Assembly: GCA_029224185.1 (NCBI GenBank)
Contig: CM055196.1
Coordinates: 11,720,009 to 11,784,008, forward strand
Source: Karalla daura
Lineage: Eukaryota; Chordata; Actinopteri; Chaetodontiformes; Leiognathidae
Reading direction: 5' to 3'
DNA length: 64,000 nucleotides
Program-made: the position numbers and the translations under genes
The notes under the pieces: model-generated
Databases searched by the model: none
Seen by the model: only the letters and a program-made list of their open reading frames with translations
What the model was told of the DNA's origin: nothing
Shown here: piece after piece, positions 24,180 through 37,500 of the stretch
How positions within the stretch are numbered: the stretch's first letter is position 1
Layout of the letters: each line of letters starts with the position of its first letter

Positions 24180-25200
24180 GTGTTGTGGTTATGAGGTCAT
24201 CCTCCGGCGGCGCACGCGCCTTCGGAAAATCCAGTTTCTTCGTCAATATGTAGCAACTGCGTCGCTCGTCTGTCAGTTAGACCCACCAATCTCAACTTTA
24301 GTCCGCGGCGAAACGGTAACATATCTCCCCAAAGACTCGAGGATACGTACTAACACCCCGCATTTATCAACACCGGACGGATTCAAAGCAAGCGGAGAGG
24401 GATTTGACCGTGGATGATCGTCGGCTGTGTTGTGGATACGTTACTGAGGTAGGCTGCTTCAGCCGGCACCGAGGTACCGGGCTAATTGGCGAGCACAGAG
24501 ACAGAGCCTTTGTATTTGTAGCAACGCGTCGCGACAGACGTGTGTAATTGTAGCGAGATGTGAAATACTGGTAACATCCCGGGTAGTGTTAAATTGAGCG
24601 GGGCTGTTAGGTGGAGGAGGTGGGGTCCAGCTTTCGTAGGCCAACACACCGGCTAACCGGTGTTAGCGCGGCTTGTCAATTTCAAATATTATCCATTTGT
24701 AATTTATTTATTTTTAAACCCGAACCGGCCCGAATAGGTTATAAATAGCACGAAACAGCTGTTTAATACCCGTGTAATATTACGCCTGTGCCGCTAACGA
24801 CGTTGCGGACACAGACTAAAAGCTACATTTCTCATTGGTTTGATCCACTGGTTAGCTCCCGTGTAGCTGCGAGCTAACTAGCAGTCCCCTTTAGCACAGT
24901 GAGCTAACAAAGAGCCGTCGCTCCTCCTTGCTTTTGTACGCTCAGTTGTTACCATTTCTAATGTCTGGGCTGTCACAAACCAGCTAGTGAAGGAAGGACG
25001 CGGGTACGTAAGGCGAGCTCCGTGCTCTCTTAAATCTATCTATATTTTGAATTGACACGCATTGGCTTTTTCCATGTTCTCGTTAATTATTGATGCTAAC
25101 GTCACAAGGTTTCGCTGCTGACATTGTGGTTTAATGGCTGCAAACGTGGAGATGTGGAGGAGCAAGCCTGCGATCCACTCTGCAGCTAGCTGCGAATCTA
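24180..25200 (+). promoter_or_regulatory. WNK1: WNK1 promoter and 5' leader region (inferred)
   Basis: CpG content rises at 24190-24700 (cggcggcgcacgcgcc and others), between AT-rich flanks. A donor-like CTGAG|GTAGGC at about 24448 could end a noncoding first exon. A pyrimidine-rich acceptor (ctctccctcacag) at 25941 could begin the next leader exon, which runs to the start-codon exon. GCTAAC, GTTAGC or GCTAGC occur at 24652, 24662, 24793, 24851, 24873, 24903, 25095 and 25185. The transcription start is not visible. Confidence 0.45.
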
Positions 25201-26018
25201 GTCATATGATCCGGGCAGTTGCATTTTAATCTAGTCTACAATGCGGTTTTAACGCGATCTAGTCGTTGGGGGGGGAGGGGGCTGCCAGTTTGACATATTA
25301 CCCTGTAGTTCAGATAATATTCACAAGTAGTGTCAGCAAAATGAGTGTTTCTGGTCTGTTTGAGAGGCTGTCATCTGTGTCCACTCAAGTAAATGAGAGG
25401 CATCTAGAGGTTAGTGTGTCAAGCTCCTGACAGGCTCCGCAAAGCGTTTGAGATTTGTGCCATATTACATACTAATAAGTGTTTATCTTCGTTTGAAACT
25501 TAATTTAGATAAACGCCTCATGCTTGCTAAGTCAATCAGTTCGGTGTCGTATTGATTGGACACAGCTGAACATCTAGAGAAAGTTGCAACTGTCAGTTTT
25601 GTGGCATGTGCTCCTGCATCACATGTCCTTGGGAAAAGATAGCAAATCTCATCAGAGGGGGACAGATCTTGAGTTAATAAGGAGTGATTCCCTGCATTAC
25701 ACTGAGATGTGCACAGTAATTCACTTAAAAGATGATATCCAAGGTGCAGGATGTGTTGTGTTATCCAGCTCCCGTGTTGTTCAAGTTTGTGTATACTGTA
25801 AACGGAGCATTTTGCTGTGTTTTACCACTCATGTTGCTATTTGACATAACGTTGGTTACTTTGGAAACATCTCAAGCAGCTTTTTGTTTTCCTTTTCTCT
25901 CTCTCTCTCTCTCTCTGTCTCTCCCTGTCTCTCCCTCACAGTGAAACTGGACCGGAGTACTTCCCTGCACATAGTTATTCCTTATGCTTTATAGACCTCG
26001 TGTCCTGTGTCGTGCAGG

Positions 26019-26165
26019 ATGGATGGTGTGGACTTAAAGAGACTTGTGTGTAAACATCGGAAATCTCTGTTTGGCTGTAGTGTTCAATCTTTAACCATTT
26101 ACAAGAGAACACCTCCCATCCGACACCTCCCAGCCCTCCACCATATAGATAAAGACGGTCTTTAA
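26019..26165 (+). other. Upstream ORF before WNK1 (48 codons)
   Basis: A 48-codon frame (MDGVDLKRLVCKHRK...) lies in the probable WNK1 leader, closed by TAA at 26163. A second, 9-codon one (MANMELSLF) follows at 26235-26264. Neither overlaps the main start at 26309. The first begins two bases after a possible acceptor (gtcgtgcag), so it might instead be part of an unrecognised exon. Confidence 0.3.
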
Positions 26166-26308
26166 GCAGTCATAAAGACAATTTCTGTATCTTTTAATTT
26201 TGACACAGATCAATCCTACTAATATAAGCTATATATGGCGAACATGGAGCTATCCTTATTTTGAGTTTTCAGTTATCGTGCCCGCTTACTCTTATTCTGG
26301 GTGGTGGG

Positions 26309-27559
26309 ATGTCGGACAAGCCAGACGACAAAATGGTGAAGTTCCTGGCTCCCCCTCAGAAGAGTGGAAATGGTCCCAGTTCTGGGTCAGATTCGATGGT
26401 GAGCGAGTACCGGCCGACGGAAGTGAGGCGCCGGCATCACACCATGGAGCGCGACAGGTGTAACCCCGAGCACCGCTTCCTGCGCCGCAGCGTCATCAGC
26501 GACTCCAACGCCACAGCGCTAGCACTCCCCCTACCCAGCAAGATCCCCGTCCCCGCTCCTCAGCGCGTTCAGATCCGCGAGTCGCTCTCCCAACGCCTGA
26601 CGGCTGCCGTCGTGACTACCGTGCAGCGGGCCGAGCCCAGTTTACCTAAAAATGTGGAATCTTCTGAAAGCGGAAGAAGAGAGGGAGATGGGGCGAAAGA
26701 CCTCGAAGTAGCCAAGGTGGATGTAGTGCCTTCAGAGCAGGAGGCTGCCAGTGTTCAAGACAGCTGTGACGGAGAGGCGGTGGTGGCGTCCCACTCCGCG
26801 CCGTGCTTGGGGACAGAGCTGCCCAATCAGCCCGTACCCGAGATCACCGCCGAGGCCAAGGCCCATCAGGAGGAAGAGGGAGAGGAAGAGGATAAGGACT
26901 CTGCGAAGGCACGGGCGGAGGCCGAGCAGAGAGAGGCCGAGAAGAAGGAGCTGGACGACATCGAGGAGGCCGAGACCAAAGCAGTGGGGACATCACCAGA
27001 CGGGCGTTTCCTCAAGTTTGACATCGAAATCGGACGAGGATCCTTCAAGACCGTCTACAAAGGCCTGGACACGGAGACCACAGTGGAGGTGGCCTGGTGT
27101 GAGCTGCAGGTACGAGTCTTAGACAATCCTTGTTGACCCAATTATCCTTTAACGTGCTGCTGCTGTAGAGCAAAAACCCAATTTCCTGTCACTCTGATGC
27201 CTGCATTATCACAGCTGTGATTTCCTCTCCGACACACAAGGCGCAAACATTTCCCCCCCGATTGTCTCACGTTGCATCTGAAAAGCAGAGCAACAAAAAG
27301 TTTCATTTCCTCCTTTTTTTTTTCTCTGCATATCTGTGATCAAGGCTGAACATCTGGAAACAACAGTCAGTTACCAAGGATTACCATCTGGGTCACGTGC
27401 TATTAATGTTTGTAACCCAGAGTCCAGAGTTCAGAGTTCAAATAGTCATAGTAATTAGTTCCTTATTGAACTGTAGGATGACGGTATATGGCGTTATATT
27501 TACCTGACTTTCCCGGAGGGAACCTTCCTAAAAGATCACATCAACAATCTATCTATATG

Positions 27560-27592
<33 letters not shown>

Positions 27593-28485
27593 GTCTATCT
27601 GTCTATCTGTCTATCTGTCTATCTGTCTATCTATCTATCTATCTATCTGTCTGTCTATCTGTCTATCTATCTGTCTATCTGTCTATCTATCTATCTATCT
27701 GTCTGTCTGTCTATCTGTCTATCTATCTGTCTTTGTCATTTGTCTATATCCATCGCAGTGTCTTTGACATCTATCTATTTATCTCAGTCTATAAATAAGC
27801 CTTAAACAAGCATCACACATCAGTAGACCCAAGTGCTTTATCACCCTGTGGGAGTCGCGATGAAAGGTTTTCATGAATCAAGTTATTTTTTGTGTAAAAA
27901 GCCTCGTCTGTCATGAGCATCTAGGTCACATGTTCGAGTTCAAGTTTTCTGTCAGTCTCATATAAAACACCAGAAGCTGCAGCATTTTCACCATTTTGAC
28001 TCATTTTGTACCCAAACAAAGCAGTGTTTTGATACATGTCAATAGGGTTGACATTAGAAACGATGGTGCATTGTGATGCACCTTTTAAAGGTGAAGCCAG
28101 CTTCTAAAAAGAGTAAAAATAGAATGAGTCTGATCATAAAACTCAATCTGTCTTGAATTGTCTTTTACTATTAACTGGGGGGGGGCTTTTAAACCATTCA
28201 CCTTAGTTGCCTCTGTGTTACGGAGTGCACCACTTTGCCTCTGATTTGCCTAACAGCGAAGCGTCCTCTTCAAATCATTTCTGGGAGAATTTTGGTCTTT
28301 CTAGTCAGCGACATGGCCCGCAGCAGAGTTTGACCTCATTCACTGCATGAGTGTTTGCTTTTACAGTCACGCTTTGGCTGGGCCTCGATCAGCACAGGCC
28401 TCACACGGCAGCACATAGGACCGGCGCTACACATGCACTCTGCTTTCTGAACAATGTGAAGATTACAGACACGTGCCCCTCCCCC

Positions 28486-28530
<45 letters not shown>

Positions 28531-31500
28531 GAGCCTAGATGGGGCGCATGCTCAGTGCCTCCCTGCTCTGAACGCTTGTGTTGAATGTAAAATGGGTCAC
28601 ATTCCTGACAGAGAGGAATCTCCTGTGTGAAGTGAAGCAGGCCAGCTCGGCCAAGGCCTCTTCACAAACTAATCAGTCCACATCCCACTATGATAACGTC
28701 ACAGCCTCCAAATCAAAACTCTGTAGACATGGGTTTGCCTCCCTGCTAGCATTAATCCCAGCAAAATAGATCCTCCATTCCCCAAGTATTTGTCAGCTAT
28801 TGTTGAGAGGCTAGACTGAGGGACTGGTCTGTCTCTTATTTGACAGTAGAAAGGTAGGTTCGATAGGTTCGTAGATATATGTGCCCCTCGCCTAAACTTT
28901 GCTGCCTTTTTTTCCCCTCAGTCTTAGCGCTGACTGAGGACCAGCTTTGTTTCATGCACATGGCCTGAAATATGACCACGTAACTCGACACTTCTCATTC
29001 CCTCTCGGCTCCTCGCTTGGCTCAGGAGGTTCAGCGCGAGAAGCTGAAATCCCCTCTCACATGGTCTCTCAAAGCCGTCCCATGATCTCGCTCTGCGTTG
29101 GAGTCACACTCTCCATGCGTCCCAGGGGCGTGTTTAGCGGGCATGCAACGTTCAGATAGATGATTTCCTCCATGCTCTCAAGGCAGAGTCACGGGACTCG
29201 TGTGTTGGATTCACGCCGTGCGTTTGGTGGTGCTGGCCGAGCGGCCTGGGAGTGAGGCTGGATGGAAGGAGCCTGTATGCAAACGAAACGCGTTGGACAA
29301 GTCTTCCCTCATCGGATCCTCTTATCTCGCTTAAACATGCTGCAAGTTCAGCAGCCCCGTTGACACCCCTGTGATGTTATAGTGAAACTCGGGGGCCTTC
29401 ATAATAAGGCCGTTTATCTCCGTCGTAAATCTCACAGTGGGACGCGGGGCCGCCTGGAACTAAGCCGTAGAGCCGCAGGGAAGTGCTGCGTGTTCCAGCA
29501 GGTCCTGCCGAGGCAGAGCGCTGGATCGACGGGGCCAGGCTCTCCTCTCTCTCCGAGCTGCGCAGCCACCCCGGCTAGAAAGCGTCCAGTCTGGAAGGCC
29601 ATCTGTCCACAATCATCCAGGAATTTCTAGGCGTCCACCACCACCACCGTTTTTCACCTCACCCAAGAACCCACATTTGTTTCGCATCTCACGTTTCAGG
29701 CATGTCTGAACAATAAGTAGGTCACCGCAGAGAGGAAGTCAAAGGGGGGAGAAAAAAAAAACATTTAGGAACCTCCCCTCTCTTGCTCACTCATCCATTT
29801 TCAACCATGTCATGGTGCACTCCCGGCCTCTCCACCTCCCTCCTTTCCGCAGCGTTGTCCGCCGCCCCTGCCAAGCATTGAGGGATGAGGTGGAGAGAAG
29901 CCCAGGCATCCTGTATAGAAGCTATGGGAGCCGCTCTCCAGCTGGCTGCTGGCATCCGCTGGGAGTGACTCGCTCTTATCCGACCAGCGTGACAGACTGA
30001 CTGACTCGTCTGGTTCGTCCAGGCTGTAGTGTTACAAACCATCCTGTTTTTTTTTTTTTCTTTCTTAGCCGCAACAAATCTGAGAAGAATTCCCCCGTTT
30101 AATCATTAACGGGTTCAGATCTGGTCCCGACATGCAGTCGTTCACCTTCTCAGGTTGTTGACAGCCTGCGCGGATGACTCGTAGCATGTGAGGTGTTAGC
30201 AGCACTGTTTGTCTGGTTAAAGCTGTGTTGCTATGGGATGGGGTTGTGTTTCTAGTTACAACGGCGTTTCGGTTTCTTCTACATTTCATTACAATATGAA
30301 ATGTCAGCAACATGGTGGTTTAGTTTGAATCCTGTTCGGGTTTGCACGCGTCCGTCAGTCCCAATACGTGAATCTGCCGCTCACTGAAGACTGTGAATTG
30401 GCCCTAGGTGCAGGCGAGAGGGTGAGGGGTGAGCGTGCACACCCTTGAGCATGTTATCGACATGTACTGGTGCTTGTGCTCCACTCAGAGATCCTGCTAG
30501 CTCGGACCTGGCTGAAATCTGGACTCATTTCAAAGGATATTATTTATAGGATCAAAGCAATGCAGTTCAGACAGACAGAGGCTGTTTGATTCACAGTAAA
30601 ATTAGCTTGCACACTAGTAAATTGGATCACACTTGCGGACGCTGCCTCTGCCCTCCTTTGACAGCCCTCTTCATCCCGTGGACGTGCGATTCTTGCCGGT
30701 CCTCGAGTCCTCGGACCGTGAATATTTAGGGGTGTGAGGTCATGTTAAAAAGTTTTCTCCAGTTTTGCACCTGGATTTACACCTATTCCTACGCTGGCTT
30801 CACAAATGAGGGCCAGTGTCATTAATCAGTAAGGAGGATGGGGGGTGGGGAGGGGGGGGGACACAGCCGGCTTTGTGCATCACAGTACTCAAAATAGAGC
30901 AGAAAGAAAAACTGACACCATTTACTGTCCTGGTTCCCCTCTGACTGACTGGAGAAGTTTATGACCTCTCAAACTTTAGAATAACAACAAGATTTTTGTT
31001 TCTAATGGAGACAGTTGGAGGAAAAAAAAAGGGAAGCGAGTAAGCAGCATTACTGGAGCGTCGTGGGGTTGTGGGTTTTTCCCCTCCCTCCCCCAGATGA
31101 ACAGTGAACCTGGCAGATGTGAAACGGCTGGGCGCTTTCATCCCGGCCGCGGCTGACAGCCTGACTGACGGTTACAGTGATCTTTGACCCGGTGCGTCAC
31201 CGTGCCGTGGAGATACCAAAAATATCCGTCCCCCTGAGACCTGGTGCACGTAGCGCAATGACTCAGGAGCGCTTCAACACGGCCCCCTGACTTTGAGACC
31301 AGCAGAGCTGAACCGGGCCGGGGCTGGGGGGGTGGATCTAGACCTCAGAGTGAGAACAGGACTCATGATCACCACTTTATTTATTCATTTATTTACTCAC
31401 AGGCTATTCCTAGCAGCGTTGGGTTATTCATGCCGGCTCTCTGCCTCGCAGTGATAATTTCTGCTTGGCTTAGGGCTTGGATGAGAGGTGAAGCGTCTTC

Positions 31501-34496
31501 AGATGCCTACAACAAGTCCAGTTGCCATGGCAACAGCTTGGAGAATGAGTAGTGATCTTAATAATGACCTAAAGTAGAAGGAGATAAGGAAGTAATCTGA
31601 GATATGGGCAGATTCTTGAGAAGAGAAGCTAATAATTGGGGAGGGGAAAACGGAGCTATAATCAATCCATCTGGATTTTTTTGGGACAAAGGCAAATAGT
31701 TACAAAAGCCTCTTCATGGGTCGTTCCTCATCTTCATGATTTATATCCCGTTGTTAACTCTACTCTTTTGTGTCGGGGGAGTGAGGTAAACATGTTCTCT
31801 GGGACATTGGCAGCCCCACATTCGGACTGGGCGCGCTCCTAACACAAGTACTCACTTCGTTTATTTATTTATGTCTAAGAATTCTGCTCTCAGGGGCCGA
31901 ATGAGCTCTCAAATACAATATTAAGACGAGTTTGTTTCTCTTTTTGACACATATTAACGCAAGTTGGTATTTGTGGTCGGGGTCAGAGTCAATTAGCTCC
32001 TGGACTCCCTGACTGATTTGCCACTATTTAACCACTCTGTGAAGCTCGTGGGTCGCAGGCCCCAGCAGTGCATTAATCAGTGTGTAGAGGACGGAGGCCT
32101 GCAGCCATTTAGTACGTCTTTCTCCACTGCTTTTTTAACATGGATAAATAAAATGCCCAGCAGTCATTCAGGTTCCACTAATTCAGATGTAAGCAGTCAC
32201 TGGGGTATGAGGATTACGTAAACACGATCCCAGTTGAAGTTTTTGCTTGTGTGCGAGTTACAGCCCGGCCCTCTCCCCCACACACTGTTGTGGGAGAGGA
32301 GGTGGAAGGAATCTCCATTTGATAGGTCTGACTGAGTAACTATTTGATTTGAGCTCCTGTAATAACTCGACCTTGGGCTGCTTCTGAGTGCTGCCGTGCC
32401 ACGCATTGGCTTGTGGAGGGGTGTGTTTGAAGGCAAGGGAGCGTGACTCCAGATAAGTGTTGTGCTGACTCGGCACACGTGGTCAGGAAGTGTAAGACTA
32501 ATGCCATTTAGGAGATATTTGCCTACGGCGTGTGTGATTCTCAGGCCGGTGCTGGCTGCGCCTTCGTCTGTATGTTCAGACACGTTCAGGCCCCCCCCCC
32601 ACCCCCGGGGTCGGCGTCTGCAGCTGAGAGAGGATGCTGGTGCTAGCATGGCACCCCGGTGAGCTGATTCATGGCCCCTGTCAGGCAGAGAGAGCCGCCG
32701 TGACTCAGCTGCAGCCTGCCAGCTCGGCCCTCTTTATTTACTGTCGTTCAAAGCCTTTCGCTCAAAATGGAGAGGCTGTCGCCAAACGGCCTGTCCGGGC
32801 ACCCAGCCTCTGTTCTAAGTCTCAGTATCTCGGACTCACGGGCTAGAAGTGATGTGAAAATCCCACTCTATACGGAGGGAGAGGCTCCACATGCTCAAAC
32901 CTGAAAGGCCGGAGTCAGAAAATGTCAGGAATTCTTGGTTGATAAATCACTAGACCGACATGAATCTAGTCAGTGGAATCAGCAGATGAACGGTAAGCTC
33001 TGTCGTCTCATAAAAGACATCCCAGATTTGATCCCCGCTCAGGCTGAGGGTCTTTCCATGGTCTCCTGTTGTCCGCGAGGACCTTCCTCTGGTACCCCGG
33101 TTTCCCACCCACAGTCCAAGCACATAGGCGTTCAGGTCGACTCGAGACTCTAAGTTAGGCATGAATGTGAGAGGGAGTAGGGTGTGTGTGCTGTGATGGA
33201 CTGGTGACAGCAGTATCTGTTTCTGTTGGTCTTGGACAGGGCCGGGCCGTGGACATCCTGCTCGTTTCCCCCTCTACCTCCACTGCTATCGGCTGAATGG
33301 CGGCTATTTAGTGTGTGTGTGATCGAGGGACGTACCAGAGGCCAAACGGCCCTTTCAGGTGTCAGCCAGGGGGAGGGTCTGCAGTGTGACCGCGAAACTG
33401 TCAGTTCCTGCTGGGCCTTTCCAGGCCGCCGGGTCCCGCACGCCCTTCAACGGCACCAGCTATGCAATTAGCCCGTCCAGGCCTGTGCTGAGTAATTCGC
33501 GGAGGAACGTCAGTGGGGGTTTTCGTTTTATTCGTAGGGGTTATGCTTGGGTGGACTTCCCTCAAAAAGTCCTATTGACGGCGGCCGATGTGTCGGTCTG
33601 GAATGGGTTCAGCTAGGTGTCAGCGCAGCGGGGCATGCCGTTCTTCAACCAGGGGACAGGTTCGGCTTCAAATGAGCCAGCGTGGCGCTGTGTCTACAAG
33701 GGCCATGCTGTCACCGATACAGCGCTTTGTTATTTATGTGTGCAGGGGAGCTGCACACCCAGGGGGTGAATGCTTTACATGACTGTTCACATACGCCCCA
33801 CTAGATAAATACTTCTCAAAGTAGGTCACATGGTCCCGGCCTTCGGTGCGGCTCCCATCACAGTCGCATCTCTCCTCGGCCCCTCTGCCCCAACGTCACA
33901 TCCCCATATTAAAAAAAACACATCTGAATTTGCTTCTAATGTCGACCTGCGGCAGCTCCAGACGCCTGCGAGTCGCATCGGTCACTGTTGAGTTTTCTGT
34001 CCGTGGCTGACATATGAAGGCACATTCTCTGCTCGCAAATATGGGCTCAGCTTCCTGGACGGCCTGGCTCGGGGCCAGATCTTTGGGGGGTTTTCAGGAG
34101 GAGGTCTTTGGCTGCGGGGTTTTGTCTGAATGCTGTGGGCTGGCTGCTCTGTAGCTGCTGCAAATGTAGGTCATGCCAGAAGTTAGTCAGGAAACTTGAG
34201 CAGGGTGCTCGTATGCATTCCAGATCTTTTTTTTGTGTCGATGTGCAGACCCTATAGAAGGAGCCTCTGCCAACCTGTACGTGTGCATCAGTCGACGGCA
34301 GGAATGTTAGACTAAACAGCGCTGTTATCCGTGTGTATATTCTCCTATTGTTAATCAACAAGCCCGTCAGCTGCCAGACAGCTGGAGATGCTTCTCACCA
34401 CTGACTGTCCAGAATATAAGTCGGGATGGGCCTCATACCAGAAGAGACTGGCAGTATATGAATACTGATCTGACTGATTGCTAGGATGGATAGATG

Positions 34497-34547
<51 letters not shown>

Positions 34548-37500
34548 GGATAGATGGATAGATATAGGTCAACAGATAGATCAACTTCCTCTCAGGCTTT
34601 ACAGACCATAGTTTTCAACATATTTGACATTTTGTAGACCAGGGAACTCAGTTGTATGGTTCCATGTCACACAGCAGGAACGGTAAGCAACAGTAAGAAC
34701 CGAGCCAGTCTCACTAAATAATTCATTCCGATGCATTACGGTGCCGTGATGAAACACTCCAGCACTTTCCACGTCTGATATGATGATGATATCATGAGCG
34801 CTGGCGTTGCCTGCCAGTGCTTACTCACACTGAGAGGAATGCGGGAGCAGAGGTGGTTTTGGTCTGAACACAGAAGACGCTCCACTCTGGGTTTGGCTTC
34901 CTCGACTCAAACTCTGAGCGAACGCCGAGCGAAACCGGGCCACGTCCCTGTGCTGCCGGCCGCTAGTCATGCCAGGAGACGTGTGTGACACTCTCAGGGC
35001 GCGAGGCTGCGTATCCTTTCCACTCTTCAAACCTGGAATGCCAAAATAACAGCAGCGCCAGGCCTGATTTCCCCCTATAGGCCAACGCGCTCGTCCGGGC
35101 GGTGTTTAGAAAATGCCAGGTGTCTCATTCGGTGCGTCTCGGTCCCCCGCAGGATCGGAAGCTGTCCAAGACGGAGAGGCAGCGCTTCAAGGAGGAGGCC
35201 GGCATGCTGAAGGGACTGCAGCATCCCAACATTGTCCGCTTCTACGACTCCTGGGAGGGGCCGTCCAAAGGCAGGAAGTGCATTGTACTGGTCACTGAGC
35301 TCATGACCTCTGGCACGCTGAAAACGTGAGTGCACACGCAGGCACTTGATATTCCTGACGTCCACACACACTGTATCTGAGAAGTCCAGCGGAGGTGCTG
35401 ACCACGCTGTGCACGCCATGCTCTCTCCCAGGTACCTGAAGCGCTTCAAAGTGATGAAAATCAAAGTCCTGCGCAGCTGGTGCCGACAGATCCTCAAGGG
35501 GCTGCACTTCCTGCACACGCGCGCCCCCCCCATCATCCACCGGGACCTCAAGTGCGACAACATCTTCATCACGGGCCCCACCGGCTCCGTGAAGATCGGG
35601 GACCTGGGACTGGCCACGCTCAAGCGCGCGTCCTTCGCCAAGAGCGTCATAGGTACGAGCCCCAGGTCACCTCCACTGTCCCCGGGCCGCCTGGCGCCCG
35701 CTGTAGACAGGCCCGTGACGTGATGTGTGTGCCGCACTGAAACGGAGGCGCTTTTTGACTCTGCTCTCCTGACGTGTGTGGTAGCAAAAACAGACCACAG
35801 CGTTTCAGCTGTCCCTCAAACCACAGCTCAAACGGAGGCCGAGCGCTGTGGCGATCTCAGGCAGATCACCACAGCCGCTCTCTCTCTCTCGCTCTCGCTC
35901 TCCACGCTCGCGCAGTAGCGATCACAGAATCTTTCTGTTCCATGTTTCTCCCCAAAAAAAAAGAGAAAAAAAGAGAAAGTGAGGGTTTTTTTTCCAGGCA
36001 CCTACTGAATGTAAGTAGCGCCTTCTCCTGCTGTCAAACCTTAACCTCCTGACCGTAATGGCTGTCATGCCTTCTTGCAGGCTAACCTGGCCATGGCTTT
36101 AAGGTATGGCCTCTGCTTCTGTCCTAGACTGGTCTTTGTTCTGTGGTTTGGAAATATGTGGTCTGTTTGCCGGTTACATATACATGTCATGTTTAACGTC
36201 TCTTTCTATGGGTTTGCCTCTACAGGTTTTTGTCCCCTAGTCTTTGTCTCTTACTGTCTTTGAAAATATTGCAGGGCCGCAGAATCTTTTTGCTCCGCAA
36301 AGGTCCAGGGAGACACCCCCCCCCTCCCCTCCCCTCCCCGCTCCCCACTTTTCTCCCCTTGTTTTCCTTTTTTTTTTAAAATTTAATTTGATTTATTTAT
36401 TTGTACTTTTCCGTTCATATTCTTGGGTATGTTTTTAAAATGTAGGCTCTAGCCTCAGCTGTGCCCCATTCTGCCGTTTGGAATGAATAGGGTACTGCTG
36501 GTCATTGAGTAAGTATGGCGTGTTATGGGCCTGGTAAGTCTTGACAGTGTGCTGTAACACACATCAATATCAAAGAAACCATTCCAAATCACCAGACCAG
36601 GTTTTTCTGTGTAAGACCTGAAATTGAAAGTAGCAGAGAGAGAGAGAGATGGATGGATTGATAGATGAAGGGCCGATGTGCAAAGACACGCTGCGGAGCG
36701 CGCCGTCTAGCTATGGGATCTGCTTCTCTCAGCCCTCGACCCGTAACGCCTTCCTCCCGCAGGTCCAGCAGAGACGGTAGGTCAGCCTGCCAAAAGGTGA
36801 GTGCCACGGTGAAGGCCACCGTGCTGTGTTGGTGAGGTCAGGGCTCGACAAGAGTTGCTCCCATAGCTAGTCGGACCCAGGTCATTGGAGCCCCCCGCCA
36901 ACAAATCAAGCCCCCCTCTGGCCCCAGGCGCCTTCATTCTCCGCCCTCAGACGCAGCAGGCGGCCTCCATTTGTGGCCAGCCGGTGTGTCCTGCACATTG
37001 GCTTCACTCAGTCGCATTCTCGCACGGACGAGGTCTTACACAGACAAACGAGTGCTTCCTTCTCTGCAGTCTAACTGAGCCCAGCTTCTCCCCCCTTTTT
37101 TCCTTTGTTTTCTATCTCTTTTTTTGATTTCCTTCCCCCTTTTTTTCCCTCTCTCTTCCGACTTTTCACCTCACAGGTTCTGCTCCCCCCGGGAGACGTC
37201 GACAAGGGCTGGTCCTCCTCCTCCTCCTCCTCCTCTTCCTCAACCCCTCTCGGGTTGGAGGAGCAGAGGGGCAATGGGTTGTGAGAAGCCCAGTCGATCA
37301 GTAAGGGAGTTCGAGAGTTCTGAATAGTTGTTTTGATTTAAGGTACCCCTGAGTTCATGGCGCCTGAGATGTATGAGGAGAAGTACGACGAGTCAGTGGA
37401 TGTGTATGCCTTTGGAATGTGCATGCTGGAGATGGCCACCTCAGAGTACCCGTACTCAGAGTGCCAGAACGCTGCACAGATCTACCGCAGAGTTACCAGC

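Larger units (their letters stand above)
27110..35152 (+). other. WNK1: WNK1 intron 1 (8 kb)
   Basis: By far the longest WNK1 intron, GT..AG, between the phase-0 ends of exons 1 and 2. It holds tetranucleotide arrays (27548-27733 and 34484-34565), a (CT)n(CA)n run near 28489-28531 and fragments of the fish SINE-like repeat near 30385-30430 and 32998-33220. First introns of WNK genes are known to carry enhancers (deletions in human WNK1 intron 1 cause hypertension), but I could not pick out an enhancer by eye. No ORF in it looks real. Confidence 0.7.

Noticed and set aside
24157..24417. 86-codon frame in the WNK1 promoter region
   Set aside because: Random composition in CpG-rich leader DNA; no family resemblance.
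27488..27805. 105-codon Ser/Ile/Tyr/Leu repeat frame
   Set aside because: Translation of the ATCT microsatellite.
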